Shown piece by piece: positions 20,180-30,810 of a stretch of DNA of 64,000 nucleotides. The DNA lies in the NCBI GenBank assembly GCA_019055375.1, contig JAHQIW010000023.1:35380-99379 (forward strand), given 5' to 3'. A program made the translations under genes and the position numbers. A model generated the notes under the pieces. That model did no database searches, had not been told where the DNA came from, and saw only the letters and a program-made list of their open reading frames with translations. Positions within the stretch are counted from its first letter, which is position 1. Each line of letters opens with the position of its first letter. This stretch comes from Parelaphostrongylus tenuis. Taxonomy: Eukaryota > Nematoda > Chromadorea > Rhabditida > Metastrongylidae.

Positions 20180-21905
20180 AATACAAAAGTCTTCACGAAA
20201 CGGAGAAAGAATCTTATATAAACAAAAATCCGCGATATAAACGCCGACGCGTGTGAAACACAATGTATTCTTCCTGCTACAGCGCTGTGAAAAGCCTTTT
20301 ATATGAACCAACTACGCTTTTGGAATTTGCGTCATCTACTGACCTAATTTTCAGGAATAGTTTAACACGTCGACAGCGATGTGAGCTGTTATTAGCTCAG
20401 ACCGCGCGCCGCGTGTGCGGCGGTGCGGCGTGGCAGGAGTTTTTTTTCATGCAGCGCAGATATGAGAATTTACTTGCAGTCTGAGGAACTGAGGGGATAT
20501 TGTCGTGATTGAATGATGAGATATAGCAGAAGAGACGACCATCAAAAGTTTCATAGTGAAGAGAATGCCTATGTATCGAAAAATCATCCATGTCTCAACC
20601 AAAAAAGCATGTTTTTGTGAAAGGGAACATATTTCCAGCTGTTATTTAACTTCGTTTCTTTCTTTTTCACCCGTGCTTTTGTAGTCATTCGATAGTTTGA
20701 GAAATCCATTGAATCGACTGTTTCTAAAACCTCGTTATAAACATTCAAAATCAAATCCAAAAAAAAAGAATGTTTGAGAAATGTCTGCTGTCTCTCTAAG
20801 TTTGCTTTGAGAAATGACTTTTGTTTTAAATGGTCAGAAAAAGAGTGAATGTCAAGAATTAGTGGTCGGGCAAATGTGCCTCAGTGGTGTAGTGGTAGAG
20901 CACGCGTCCCCGGATAGGTTGAAACTTGGGTTCGATTCCCGCCTGAGGCCATGTTTTTGCTCACCACTTAATTCTCATAGTTGTATAAGTAAGATCATAA
21001 CACTGCGAAAAAAGCAGTAGAAATACTATAGATTCTAACTTTCGTTTTACTTTCATCTAACGCGGAAAGCTAACGTTGTGCAAGCAGAGTTCGTTTTAGT
21101 GAGGATCCGCTTTTTCCCTCGAGATTCGAAGTTTTAGGAGCAAGCATTGCCATTGTTTCTGCTACAGATAGCTTTATCGATGTCTCTTCTATCAAATTTT
21201 AACATTCACTGGCGACGAAACTCCCTTTAATTGCGATAAAAATCCACATTCGTTAGAAAACTACCACAACGTCATTGTATCCACCGTCCTCACCGCGACG
21301 GCGCCGCGTGCCTCTCAGGATTTCGACGCGCTGTCAACGTGTTAAGGGAAGCACTCTGTCTAGCAAGGTGTAAGCTCGATAATGCGCGACGCATGTGAGA
21401 CACCATTTTATTCTTGATGCTACAGCGCTGTAAGAAGGCTTTTCAGAAAAACAAGTGCATTTTAGAATTCTTCGAGATGTAAGCTTCCGTATAAAAACCG
21501 ATGGTCTAGGGGAAAGTTTATGTTCAGCGAAAAAGGTCCCTTTGAACATCCGTGCCCGATAACAGAAAAGTGTCGAAATAACTACTGAAAGTCTATTAAA
21601 AGACTATCGTTATTGTCATTCACACACACTAGAAAAGCAGAAACCGCGCCGAGTGCGAGACTGAATTCGTTTTCACTGCTACAGCGCATGAGAGGATTTC
21701 TCTAAAAACCGTACAGTATTAAAATTATCGAAATTTCTGCATTCAAATGGTGCTATATATCTAGACGAGAAACTTTGTCCAGCGAGAAACACGCCGAGTG
21801 TGAAATATGATTTTATTCTTATTGCTACAACACGCTATGAAGGCAACTTCAGAAAATGAAGGAAAACGTCAGAATTGTAGAGATTTAAGCTATCGCACAA
21901 AAAAG
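20180..21905 (-). repeat. Array of degenerate repeats, reverse arm
   Basis: The same core as at 18.5-19.8 kb in inverse orientation: 'ctgctacagcgctg' near 20271, 'gatgctacagcgctg' near 21418, 'actgctacagcgca' near 21674 and 'attgctacaacacg' near 21822. Each is preceded by 'cgcgtgtgaaacac..tttatt' and followed by 'aaggcttttcagaaaa' and 'gaatt..tcga.at.taagc'. Together with the forward arm it forms a roughly 3.3-kb inverted arrangement, interrupted by the SINE at 20.88 kb. Confidence 0.5.
20878..21015 (+). repeat. tRNA-like SINE, family A, copy 1
   Basis: The tRNA-like head at 20878-20949 has a 7-bp acceptor stem GCCTCAG/CTGAGGC, a perfect A-box 'tggtgtagtgg' (20885-20895) and a perfect B-box 'ggttcgattcc' (20929-20939). 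Position 33 is C and position 37 is T in the anticodon loop, and the anticodon stem has a mismatch, so it is not a good functional tRNA. A tail (20950-21015) containing 'agatcataacactgcgaaaa' is shared with copies at 22.63 and 31.62 kb, which supports a SINE. Confidence 0.65.
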
Positions 21906-22625
21906 CTATACAAAAAGAAGGATAGAAAACTCGTTTTGCCTCAAAGGATCGATGATGGTTACCGATATCCAACAGCACCGTCTTCTAAATTCACTAAGTG
22001 AAAAAAGAAGTTGCAGTTCTTCTTAATATCTATTCGAATGACCCAACCGCACATATGCTGCGGTTTCATTCAAATTGTCTTTTCGCATCTTTTATCGGCG
22101 AACGATTATGGCGTGTTAATTCGACGAATGCTCAAAACTTTCCTTTTACGAGAATGTCGTTGCTTGATGGTGTTTACTGCTTAACAGAAATTTTCAGACG
22201 CTTTAATAGAACGTTCTATGGATTTTCGCCACAAGCAGCTTCCATCTTCTGTGAATCAAAATTTGCTCTAAGACAAATATGGTGCTCCAATTTCGCTACA
22301 CCGTAGGGGATGAGAGCTTGATTGGGCCCAGGACATAGTCGAGCAGCTAACTTCAGACATTTTATTGAACGACATCTCTAGTAATCGCTACCGCTTTTCA
22401 GCTGGAACTGCCAGCTTCTAATAATTTTTTGAACGAACTTGGACGAACGTTCAATTGGAATTATGCAAGACGTCTTTGAATTCATATACGATAGCTGCCG
22501 TTACTATTTTTCTGTGCAATATTCCAACCTACAGAAAGAATTCAGAGAAGCGTGACATTTTTGCAGAGTTTTTTGAGGACACTTGTTTTTTTTCGTCTTC
22601 AGAAAGCTTGGTAGCAAAGCGGTGG

Positions 22626-22765
22626 CATTGGTGGCTCAGTGGTAGCACGCGTCCCGATATGATTGACATGCGAACTCATGTCGGATGTCTTTGCATAGCG
22701 TTGAATACTCATAGATGTATAGTTATGACATCATAACACGGCTGAAAAGTAGTACCTAAAACAAA
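22626..22765 (+). repeat. tRNA-like SINE, family A, copy 2
   Basis: A-box 'tggctcagtgg' at 22632-22642, followed by 'tagcacgcgtcccgatatg' as in copy 1. The B-box is lost. The tail has 'actcatagatgtatag' and 'gacatcataacacggctgaa'. Confidence 0.55.
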
Positions 22766-23315
22766 AAATTCATGCGTATTATGCTGGTTTTTTAGTGCTC
22801 ACCGCGGACAGTTTCACTACCGTAGTGTCTTTCTCGTAGAGAAAACATGAAAAAACGAGTAAAAGCGGAGATATCGGTAATGGAGATGTATTTCAATAAA
22901 ATCAGTTCATCCCTTACGAGAACGATAGCACAGTGATAATGATATCGTTCTTTGCAAGAACGATACTGGTTCGACCACGTAGGGGGCTCACTAAATCTCT
23001 CATGCCCAGTCATGTCTAGTGGAAATAAAGATCTAGCAGAAGTAAAGATCTACTTTTTGTAAAACTTTACCGTAACTCATTGATTTTTAGCACTTCTCTG
23101 ATTTTCTTCGTCGTCTCCTATTTGACAATCACGAATGTCTTGAAATTTTCTTATCGTTTCAACTGCAGTTCAAGACTATGTTCTTTTCATGAACGTCGTT
23201 GACTTATTGCCAAATGTGATTCTTGAAAAACCTTCATCATTTTATCAGAATTCGCTGCCCCGTAGAGGACAACTTGCCGTCGGCGAGCTAACATTAAATA
23301 GAAAGGATCGAGCAC
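22766..23315. other. No recognisable gene
   Basis: Short frames only. 22915-22970 contains a short direct repeat of 'gagaacgata' and 'aagaacgata'. Nothing else is identified. Confidence 0.3.
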
Positions 23316-23319
23316 TCGA

Positions 23320-23600
23320 CCTTCCTCAATCACTGAGGGATGCGTCATGCATTTGTATACATCACATCGTTAGAGGTATCTGGAGGGACTGGATGTATAT
23401 CTGGCCTTTATAATTACTCAGAGTGGCCGACTGATGTATCAAGTCAGTGCTGCTATCCACCTAGCGAATCTGATAGCAATTAAACGACTCCAAGCGTTGT
23501 AAGGCTTGGTGAAACTTGTGTACGCGATCGAACTGGCGTTGACGTGTATGTTGCACAGCGTGTTAATCACTGCGTCGACCGCGCTCTTATTATATCAACA
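23320..23600 (-). repeat. tRNA-derived SINE, family B, copy 6
   Basis: On the minus strand the head ('gacgcagtgattaacacgct', 'agttcgatcgcg') leads into the body 'agcactgacttgatacatca', 'gtcggccactctgagtaatt', 'aaggccagatatacatccag' and a 3' 'gcatgacgcatccctcag'. Confidence 0.7.
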
Positions 23601-24777
23601 TTAAGTTTTCACAGAGGTTATTGTAAACCTTTTATCGTTCGGTAATAGTGCCTTCTTTAGAATCGTAATAATTTGAGTCGAAGTTCTCACTCGTTCTTTT
23701 CTGTGATATAGATCTTTTTGATCGCATCAAGTTAAGTTCAGTCCCCTGAAACACCATTTGACTGAGACATCCTCGCTCGGCAGTATCCATCTATGCAGAA
23801 CATTTTTTACTGATTATCCTCATATGATCGCTTTTTGGATTCATCACTTATCGAGATCTTTTTAGCTGAAATATAGCGAAGCAAAGTCTTCACGAACTAA
23901 ATCTGATTCAATCTTAAACCATAATATACTTTGTCAAATTTCCTTTTTTGGATTCTACCTCTCTATATACTTTTGCCAGACACTTGAAAATCTTCAGATT
24001 CATCTAAAGTAATATTATGATCCATCGCTCTCGAATTCTCCACAAGAAGTACTCTTAGCTTTTTTTCATCCATAAAAAGAGATTCAAGATACGGTGGTGC
24101 CGTATCTCACTGACTAATATGCCACTCTTTTCCTTCTGCCTTGTATCATCTTCTTTGTGTAACTGCGGTTGGAAAGAAAGTTTTGGGGCACTTTAATAAG
24201 CATGAGATAACTTTCATGCATATCACGGGATTATTAGAGTTTTTTATGTGGGATTTCCCGCTGAAGGCCCACCTATTATTCATCTTTTCATCCAACTTTA
24301 GCCTCTTGCGATCAATGCAACACTTTTTTTAGGGTCGCCCTTTGAAAGAAAGATACTTCGACCAGATCCCAAACTTGGCGGAGCGATAGCAGAAAGTTGT
24401 GGAAGACAATGACCTTTGCTTTGAATAGTAGATACTATTGTTTTTGTTTGAAATCAATGCATAAATTTCCAATCTCTGACAAGTGCCCTAGAATATTCTT
24501 CCCAACCTAATATCATCTGTTCTGTGTTGAAACTGCATTTGGTCCTTTGTATTTGAGAATTTTCGCGAGTTTTCTTACTAAACAATCAAGGCCTCTGAAA
24601 CAAGCAATAAGAGAAAAGCTAGAGGAAGTTCCATTGTTTAAAATCGATGTTCACGAGATCAAATAGGTTCAGATTGATTCCTTCTGTAGAAAACTTGATT
24701 ATAATATGGCAAATAACTAATGTGATTGAGCTTCCAGACAAAGTTTGAGTTCAACTTTAAGCCTCAAAATTACTTAA
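23601..24777. other. No recognisable gene
   Basis: AT-rich stretch with short frames only. No repeat family from this window is seen. Confidence 0.35.
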
Positions 24778-24779
24778 TA

Positions 24780-25166
24780 GGTTGTGAAAAAGTTCTGAGA
24801 AAATGCTTGTAAAACATTTATTTATGCACTTACTACACCTGAACAAAGACAAAACTGATAGTCAAAGTACTCCCCTTCAACTCGTCAAACTTTTGAACCA
24901 CCTGTACACCGTACTTTTGTCAACTGTGTCTTCGCCCCAGGACAGATTGATGCGTTCACTTGTCACCGTTGTATTTGAACCCAACAGCCATTCGTGCATC
25001 ATCAACAACCTAATTTGCTCGCTTATTAACTCCATCTTGAAATAAGTAGATAAATTATATACCAATCAACGCTGGAGAGGACGGGCTTTCAAATGATCCC
25101 AAATCACAGAAAATGGCCGACACCCAAAAAAGTTACAAGCATTTTCTCAGAACTTTTTCCCTAACC
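24780..25166. mobile_element. Mariner-derived MITE with TIRs and TA duplication
   Basis: The terminal inverted repeats read 'ggttgtgaaaaagttctgag' from 24780 and, on the other strand, 'ggttagggaaaaagttctga' from 25166. Both continue 'gaaaatgcttgtaa'. TA dinucleotides flank both ends (24778-24779 and 25167-25168), as expected of Tc1/mariner insertions. At 387 bp it keeps only part of a transposase. Confidence 0.85.
24877..25065 (-). pseudogene. Mariner transposase N-terminal HTH remnant
   Basis: Sixty-two codons on the minus strand. 'KMELISEQIRLLMMHEWLLG' is the first DNA-binding helix region of mariner transposases, followed by 'SNTTVTSERINLSWGEDTVD' and 'KSTVYRWFKSL', the 'ERTVRRWFxRF' helix. 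It ends before the linker, with no catalytic D,D,D domain. It lies inside the TA-flanked MITE, which is therefore a deletion derivative of an autonomous mariner. Confidence 0.8.
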
Positions 25167-25439
25167 TATTATTTTTCTACTCGTGTTGATGTACAGTCTT
25201 CGCAAGCGAGTGCAAAGTTTGTTCACCTCATTGTGAATTCACGGTCTGTGAGGAGTTTTCAGGAACAACTAAATCGTTAAAGTTATCATGAGCTGATAGT
25301 TACCCAATAGTTACGTTACGAGGACTTGGTCAGACGTATCTTTTGGATTAAACAGGTGCTCGTTGATCGCGCTTCGTGCCTTGGCCTCCTGCCTCACATG
25401 ATCGGCACATTGATACTGGACTTGTCTGAGAAGACATAA

Positions 25440-25510
25440 ATCCTGGTTCGACATCCATAAACACTGACTTGATGTATGCGCTGACTTTCGGTAGTCATTG
25501 TCACGCCAAT
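25440..25510 (+). repeat. SINE family B fragment
   Basis: 'aaacactgacttgatgtatg' followed by 'ggtagtcattgtcacgcc' matches the central block of family B. The head just upstream is unclear. Confidence 0.45.
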
Positions 25511-27990
25511 ATTTCATATCGAAAATTTGATCAACATAAAAAGTCTTATAATTTTTCCTTCACGGTTGTTGTTAATCTACTTGAAAGTGACGGACGACGA
25601 AATGGTGAAAATCTTGTAAAAATCTTCAGTTTAACGGCTTCATATCTAGTTTTTCTTTCATTTTAAAGTCTTCAGTATGCTACATGTAATTCAACATAGC
25701 CGTGTCAGAACACTCCCTTTTTCTTATTTTGTTCATCTGATCAACGCCTCAAGCGTTTCCGCTCTTGTGTAGCTTCAAATACTCGTAGTGATAAATTGTG
25801 GCCTGTAATGACTCTGGAAAGTTCACTATGTTACATCTGGTAATTTCATCGGTCATCCACAAAACATAACTTTCTTTGACTGGATTATGTGCATATTTTG
25901 GCGTTTCATATTTGTCCAATTTAGCTTAGAAGATGGTAACTTGGCACAGAATTTGTCTTTCCTCCACGGTACAATCAAGAATTAAGTAGTTTACGCTGAG
26001 TGACTGGGCTTTGAGGGTCTAGTAGTTAATTTTTCTCAAATATAGGGTTGACTTACGTGTGCAGTGAATATGGGCACCTTTTCGCAGGTTTCTTTCTCTA
26101 GTCTTCACAAGACCCATTTCAGTGCTCTGGTCCATCCGGCGTCTTGTTTATTATTATAAGGTCACTCTATCAATGCTAACTTACTGAGTGTATTCCTCTA
26201 AATCTCGAGGACGATTTTACTCAAGAGTCTGCAAAATACCATCCGAGGTTGTGCATTGGATTATCTTCAATAGACATCGCTATACTATCTTGTGCACTAA
26301 GCGCTATTTCCTTGATGTGGAATAATACCAGGGAAGTTGTTATGCGAAGTAATGGCTTAAGAGTTGTTTTCTCAATTTGTCGTCAGAAAACGAATTTCGT
26401 TGCGATTAGTGCGTTTCTTCCATGGATCTCTCCGACTGAGACATTTTTAACTGATAAGTCGTGAGACGAAGATGAGGTAGCGCAATAGTTAGTGATGTGG
26501 TACAGAAGTAGGGTAGTAAGCAAGGCGCTATTCCGAGTCCCTCTCCGATACTTTCTTACAGTCAGTCGACGAGCACTTTAGGAGACGCCTTAGCTCGGCT
26601 CCCTCCGAAAGCTAGAAGAATCGTCTCGACGTAGCATCCTACGCCGACCATAAGATTACCAAATTTTCAAGCAACAGCCAAAGCAATACGTTAAGTATTT
26701 GAAGATCATTAAGAAGGATTAATGCGAGGAAATGAATGGGATGCGAGAAATGCTATGATCACACAGTAATTGTGATTACGGGTCGCGTGAAGTCGCGAGG
26801 CTACGTGGCTCACACAGTTGACGTACAAACGGAAGACGACATAAAGCGGACTTTTGTTCGTTACCAGACCAAGGCGAATGACAATGAACTTGCTATTCAT
26901 GCTATTCCACAGTGAAATTAACCTTCTTTGTTCGAGTAGAAGACGTGCACATGTATGTGACCAACGGCTGCAAACTAATGGCTGGTAAATATGAGGTGGT
27001 AAAGAGTCGTTACCAATAAATGTGGTTCAAATCTATTCTTGGAGTGATTGGCGAGCTTCTCGTCACCAAATACAACCGACAAACGAGGATGTCCCACAAA
27101 CATTAGTTTTTTCATGTAATTCTAATTGGTGTCCATCTTCTCGGTGCTCTTCACTCGAGTTTAGATCCACAAGAATAAGCGTCTGTCGCCCAAGTCTATT
27201 TGCTGTTTATTTTCCTCTAAGTTCTTCTCTTGATTCATACTTAGCAGGAATGAGAGAGCAGTGAACGAAGAATAGCAATGTGAGTAAGCAGGGTTTCAAA
27301 GAAAATACGGTACTGTATGCTTATCTGCGTGATAGTGAAGCTCCTGTAAGTTTGCAAAAGTACAAAGAACCACTTTATTTCGGTTCTATCAACTCAAAAA
27401 GGTCTTCTACCAGTTGCCACGGAAGCTGTCATGGAGAATTTGAACAATTATTCATAAAGTTGATATAATTTTGGAGTTATAATAACAGCAATTGCACATC
27501 CACGATATTCACTATTGCATAATGACGTTAACTTCAATATAAAGTGATTAGAAAAGGCGATAGCGTTTTGCCAAAATCTTGTATAGTCGTGCTCCGCAAA
27601 GTCATGTCAAAATTTCAATGGAATTAGTATGTTAATGAAATGAAGCGCTGAAAATTGCACTATTTTCATCTTGTTAATAGTACCCTTTTCCAAGAAATTA
27701 GCATCAGTCAAAGATGAACACTGGCCTAATTTGGCAGCGTTGGTGGGAAGGTCGGCCATCGACTTTACCTCAATGAAACGATGTTTGTGAAGAAGAGATT
27801 TGCTCTTGGTGCGTAATGCACTCTAAACGGAATCAAAATATTGGAAAAGATATCTCTAATGTCTTTCTATATTACTGAGCTTAATCGATCTTGTTTGCAA
27901 ATATTTATTCAGCTTACGTCTTGATAGCTTCGTCTTCTACAGACCGGGATTGATTTGAATCGATAGTCTACAAGTGATATACGTAAATCG
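25511..27990. other. No recognisable gene
   Basis: Nothing on either strand beyond short frames (the longest are near 27022-27264 and 26249-26464, without domains or convincing splice partners). Confidence 0.35.
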
Positions 27991-27992
27991 AT

Positions 27993-28140
27993 AAAACTTA
28001 TCTTGATTAGCTGACGCGAGGTTGGTAAAGTAGTCGTAGTAACTCGGTTGGCACTTCTGAAGAAGGCCGGCTGCCGAAACGTTAGCCGAATTACTGCGAC
28101 TACCTTACCAACCTTGCGTCATCTAATCAAGATAAGTTTT
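27993..28140. repeat. Palindromic element with a hammerhead core at its tip
   Basis: Arms of about 55 bp: 'aaaacttatcttgattagct', 'gacgcgaggttggtaaagta' and 'gtcgtagtaactcgg' on the left are mirrored by 'ccgaattactgcgactacct', 'taccaaccttgcgtcatcta' and 'atcaagataagtttt' on the right. The tip holds a hammerhead core (28057-28084). Confidence 0.8.
28057..28084 (+). ncRNA. Hammerhead ribozyme core (CUGAAGA ... GAAACGUU)
   Basis: Core CUGAAGA at 28057-28063; stem II GGC (28065-28067) with GCC (28073-28075); GAAA at 28076-28079; then CGUU. ACGU is self-complementary and could act as a minimal dimeric stem III. The flanking palindrome would supply a very long stem I with an internal loop near the core. 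The same core type occurs next to PLE endonuclease remnants at 10.6 and 47.9 kb. Confidence 0.65.
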
Positions 28141-28459
28141 TTCGTTTTTCCCTATATCAGTTAATAATGCAGAGGTTTATAGAATGTCTACAAGTGGTCA
28201 TTTCTCGCGATGTAGATATGAAAAGTACTTATTATTGTCGCCGGGTTTCAATGATAATAGATTTTTAGGATTGTTTTAAGCTAATTGCCAGCTAATACAT
28301 GACTCATACATGTATATGCTAGTGAATGTAGTGAAAATCCTCATTCGAGCGGTGCTCCACTTCACTGGATTTCACTGGATTCAACCGCCGGATAGTACAG
28401 AGAACACCCACACCGCGTGGATGAACACATGTGTATTGTTGTTTTGGAGCACCCCAGCT

Positions 28460-28492
28460 CTGAAGAAGACAAATATGTCGAGATTGAAAACG
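28460..28492 (+). ncRNA. Hammerhead-like motif, degenerate
   Basis: CUGAAGA (28460-28466) is followed by a 3-bp stem GAC/GUC (28468-28470 with 28477-28479), but then 'GAGAUUGAAAACGUG' instead of GAAAC directly after the stem. It may be a decayed PLE terminal-repeat motif. Confidence 0.3.
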
Positions 28493-29169
28493 TGACAATT
28501 GCCTGGCGGCAAAACGAGTCACCCGTCACCTGTCGTCTATCGTGGCAAAACGAATACTGGAATAGAATTGTCTGACAACAGGTGACCTTTTTCACTCCAA
28601 TCGTGTGAGATCTAATACCACCGTAGCGTGGCGTTGAGACTCACTGAGGTACTCGTTTCTCAAAAGGCATCGTAAATGATGGGTGAGAAAGCTGTACCTT
28701 CGTTTCACAGTAACTATCTCTTCAGCACTGGATCTGAAGCATTTATGCAGGTATCTAGAATCAGCTCACTGATACGCACGGAACAGTATTGATACATACT
28801 GTTATACAGTTTGTGATAGTCAATGATGAATAGGGCAGGGTTTTAAATGGGTTTTTTGTGGGTCTTTACACTTCTGAGAATGTTTGGAAGTCGCTGGAAG
28901 TGCTTCATACTATGAAATTTACCGCGAAACAAAGCATACCTTTGTCTAAGTGAGATCCATTCGCATTGATCCATTCGCATTTTTTTAGGATAAACGTCAA
29001 TATAGTAGTCATGAGAAAGCTTGTAAACACAGTTGGCATGCATAATTAGTGAGTAGTTAAAAGATCATCTTTTATTATGCATGAAGACAGTCTTATAAAT
29101 TATCTCTTTCAGCCAGAATATTCATTCATTTTTTGAGCATGAAAGCAAGAATTTTCTAGGTAACTTATA

Positions 29170-30110
29170 CAATCTGTATCACCGTTGATCGTCAAATGAC
29201 TCGAGCGGACACCAGTGAAACTTCTCATTTTTCCCTATCATGCAGAAGAGTAACCCACTGAGCTCTCCTTGCCCTAGGATTTCGTTGAGTATTATATCTT
29301 CTTCTCTGAGCTTTTCGTGAATAAGTCGGGCCATCGGATCGGTGGTCATCCTGTGCTCGCTTAGCATCCCGAGGATTCAGTCGGTATCGGCGTTGTCGTT
29401 TAGACGCAGACATGTCCGGTCCACCTGATCTTCGATATCCTAGCGTGTGGAACAGCGTGCCTGATTTTCGATCGTTGATGGTTCTCTGAACTGCGGATCC
29501 TTTCTCTGATTCACAATTTGATTTTGATTGTTGAGGGTACTCTGAACTGCCGATCCGTTCTCTTCGTTCCAAATTTGATTTGATTTCGATCATTGACGGT
29601 ACTCTGAACTGCTGGTCCCTTCTCTCATTCAAGATTTGATCGATCCATGACGGTACTTTGAACTGCGGATCCTTTCTCTCATTCAAGATACGGATTTTCA
29701 TAATATCGGCCTTTTGACTGCTCCATTTACACCGAGTGATCTTTAATCTTGCTTCCGTAGCAACAGAGTTCCTCAAGCATATGTTAGGGCAGGATAGCCA
29801 TTGAGTCCAAAATATGGGTATAAAAGCGGATGTTCCTTCCTCTAATAACTACGTCTTCTCAAACGATGCTTTCAAACGCTTCTCAAGCCAATTCCTTCCT
29901 CGTGTTCAATCCTGAAGCAAGGTTCAGTACATTATATCGATATCTCACAGCCTAGTTATACTTGGCTAAACCATTTAAGATATTCACTTCGTTGAGCGTG
30001 AATGGGGCATTCAAAACTTATCCGTTCCTCACATGCATCGTTTTTGTTAGAATTAGTCGGAGACCAATCTCTCCACAAGCGCTGTCGAAATCGGTCAATG
30101 CTTTCTTTTG
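29170..30110 (-). mobile_element. Highly decayed RTE retrotransposon
   Basis: The 3' end ('ccgttgatcgtcaaatgact') and segments of RT are recognisable across about 0.9 kb on the minus strand: 'RARRAQWVTLLHDREK', 'YNTQRNPRARR', the 'cttgcttccgtagcaacaga' region, and upstream 'gttgagcgtgaatggggcat' and 'ggagaccaatctctccacaa', which align with 885-965 and 12465-12530. It carries many indels and a local tandem expansion. Confidence 0.75.
29465..29690. repeat. Tandem repeat of about 60 bp inside the RTE copy
   Basis: Four diverged units share 'actctgaactgc', 'gatcc.ttctct' and 'atttgat...gat..ttga.gg'. The unit corresponds to the RTE coding segment 'RERIRSSDLRQRLKIRD', present once in the other copies. 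Confidence 0.75.
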
Positions 30111-30544
30111 CCTTATCTCTTGCAATTTTGAGAGGATAAGCTTCATTGGCTAATTTTTCAATGTCTTCTAATGGCGTTGGTACAAATGTAATTGCGGTTT
30201 ATGCATTGTTGGAATGCGTCACTGTTAAAAACTTCCTGAATTACTATTGTAATGTACATTCGAGACAGTTTTTGAATCAAAGGAGTTGTTGATTGTGCGA
30301 GTTGTCTCTGCTGCTTTTCGACCCATTACCAACACACAACCTACAACCGCAGTTACTTTTGCATTAACCAACATCCTTTCTGTAATTTCAAATAAATATA
30401 AATAAACAGTAATACGTTTTTGGCAGCAAATTGTAAAGCAAGAAAACGCATTTAGATGATGTATAGCATAATTAAGAATATAATTCAATATATAAAGATT
30501 TTATCCAGCGTCTGAATCTGCATTCGCACATGCCCAACTTTACA

Positions 30545-30546
30545 TA

Positions 30547-30584
<38 letters not shown>

Positions 30585-30680
30585 TCATGTATGCATGTAT
30601 ACGTATATATGTATATCTCTGTATGTGTACATGAGTGTACATACATATATACATGTGTACATATATATATATATATGAAG
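30545..30680. repeat. TA/GTATAC-rich simple repeat
   Basis: (AT)n near 30549-30580 and 30659-30675, with mixed 'tatgtatacgtatatatgta' between. It lies just upstream of the carnitine acetyltransferase start. Confidence 0.85.
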
Positions 30681-30792
30681 CTCAATAGGGCTTTAATTTA
30701 CACGAACCGTGATTTTTCCTCTCTTAATATCGTCTCCTGTTCTAAGATAAACTATGTGGAGATAGTCGTATTGAGTACTGTCTAACTCGTTT

Positions 30793-30794
30793 AG
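30793..30794 (+). promoter_or_regulatory. Possible spliced-leader trans-splice acceptor
   Basis: 'ctcgtttag' ends here, 16 nt before the ATG at 30811. Nematode SL acceptors look like this and lie close to the start codon. Prediction only. Confidence 0.35.
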
Positions 30795-30810
30795 GTATCA
30801 AGAGCCTACG

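Noticed and set aside
20878..20949. Functional tRNA gene
   Set aside because: Acceptor stem and Pol III boxes fit, but position 33 is C, position 37 is T and the anticodon stem has a mismatch. The downstream tail is shared with two other copies, so I call it a SINE head.
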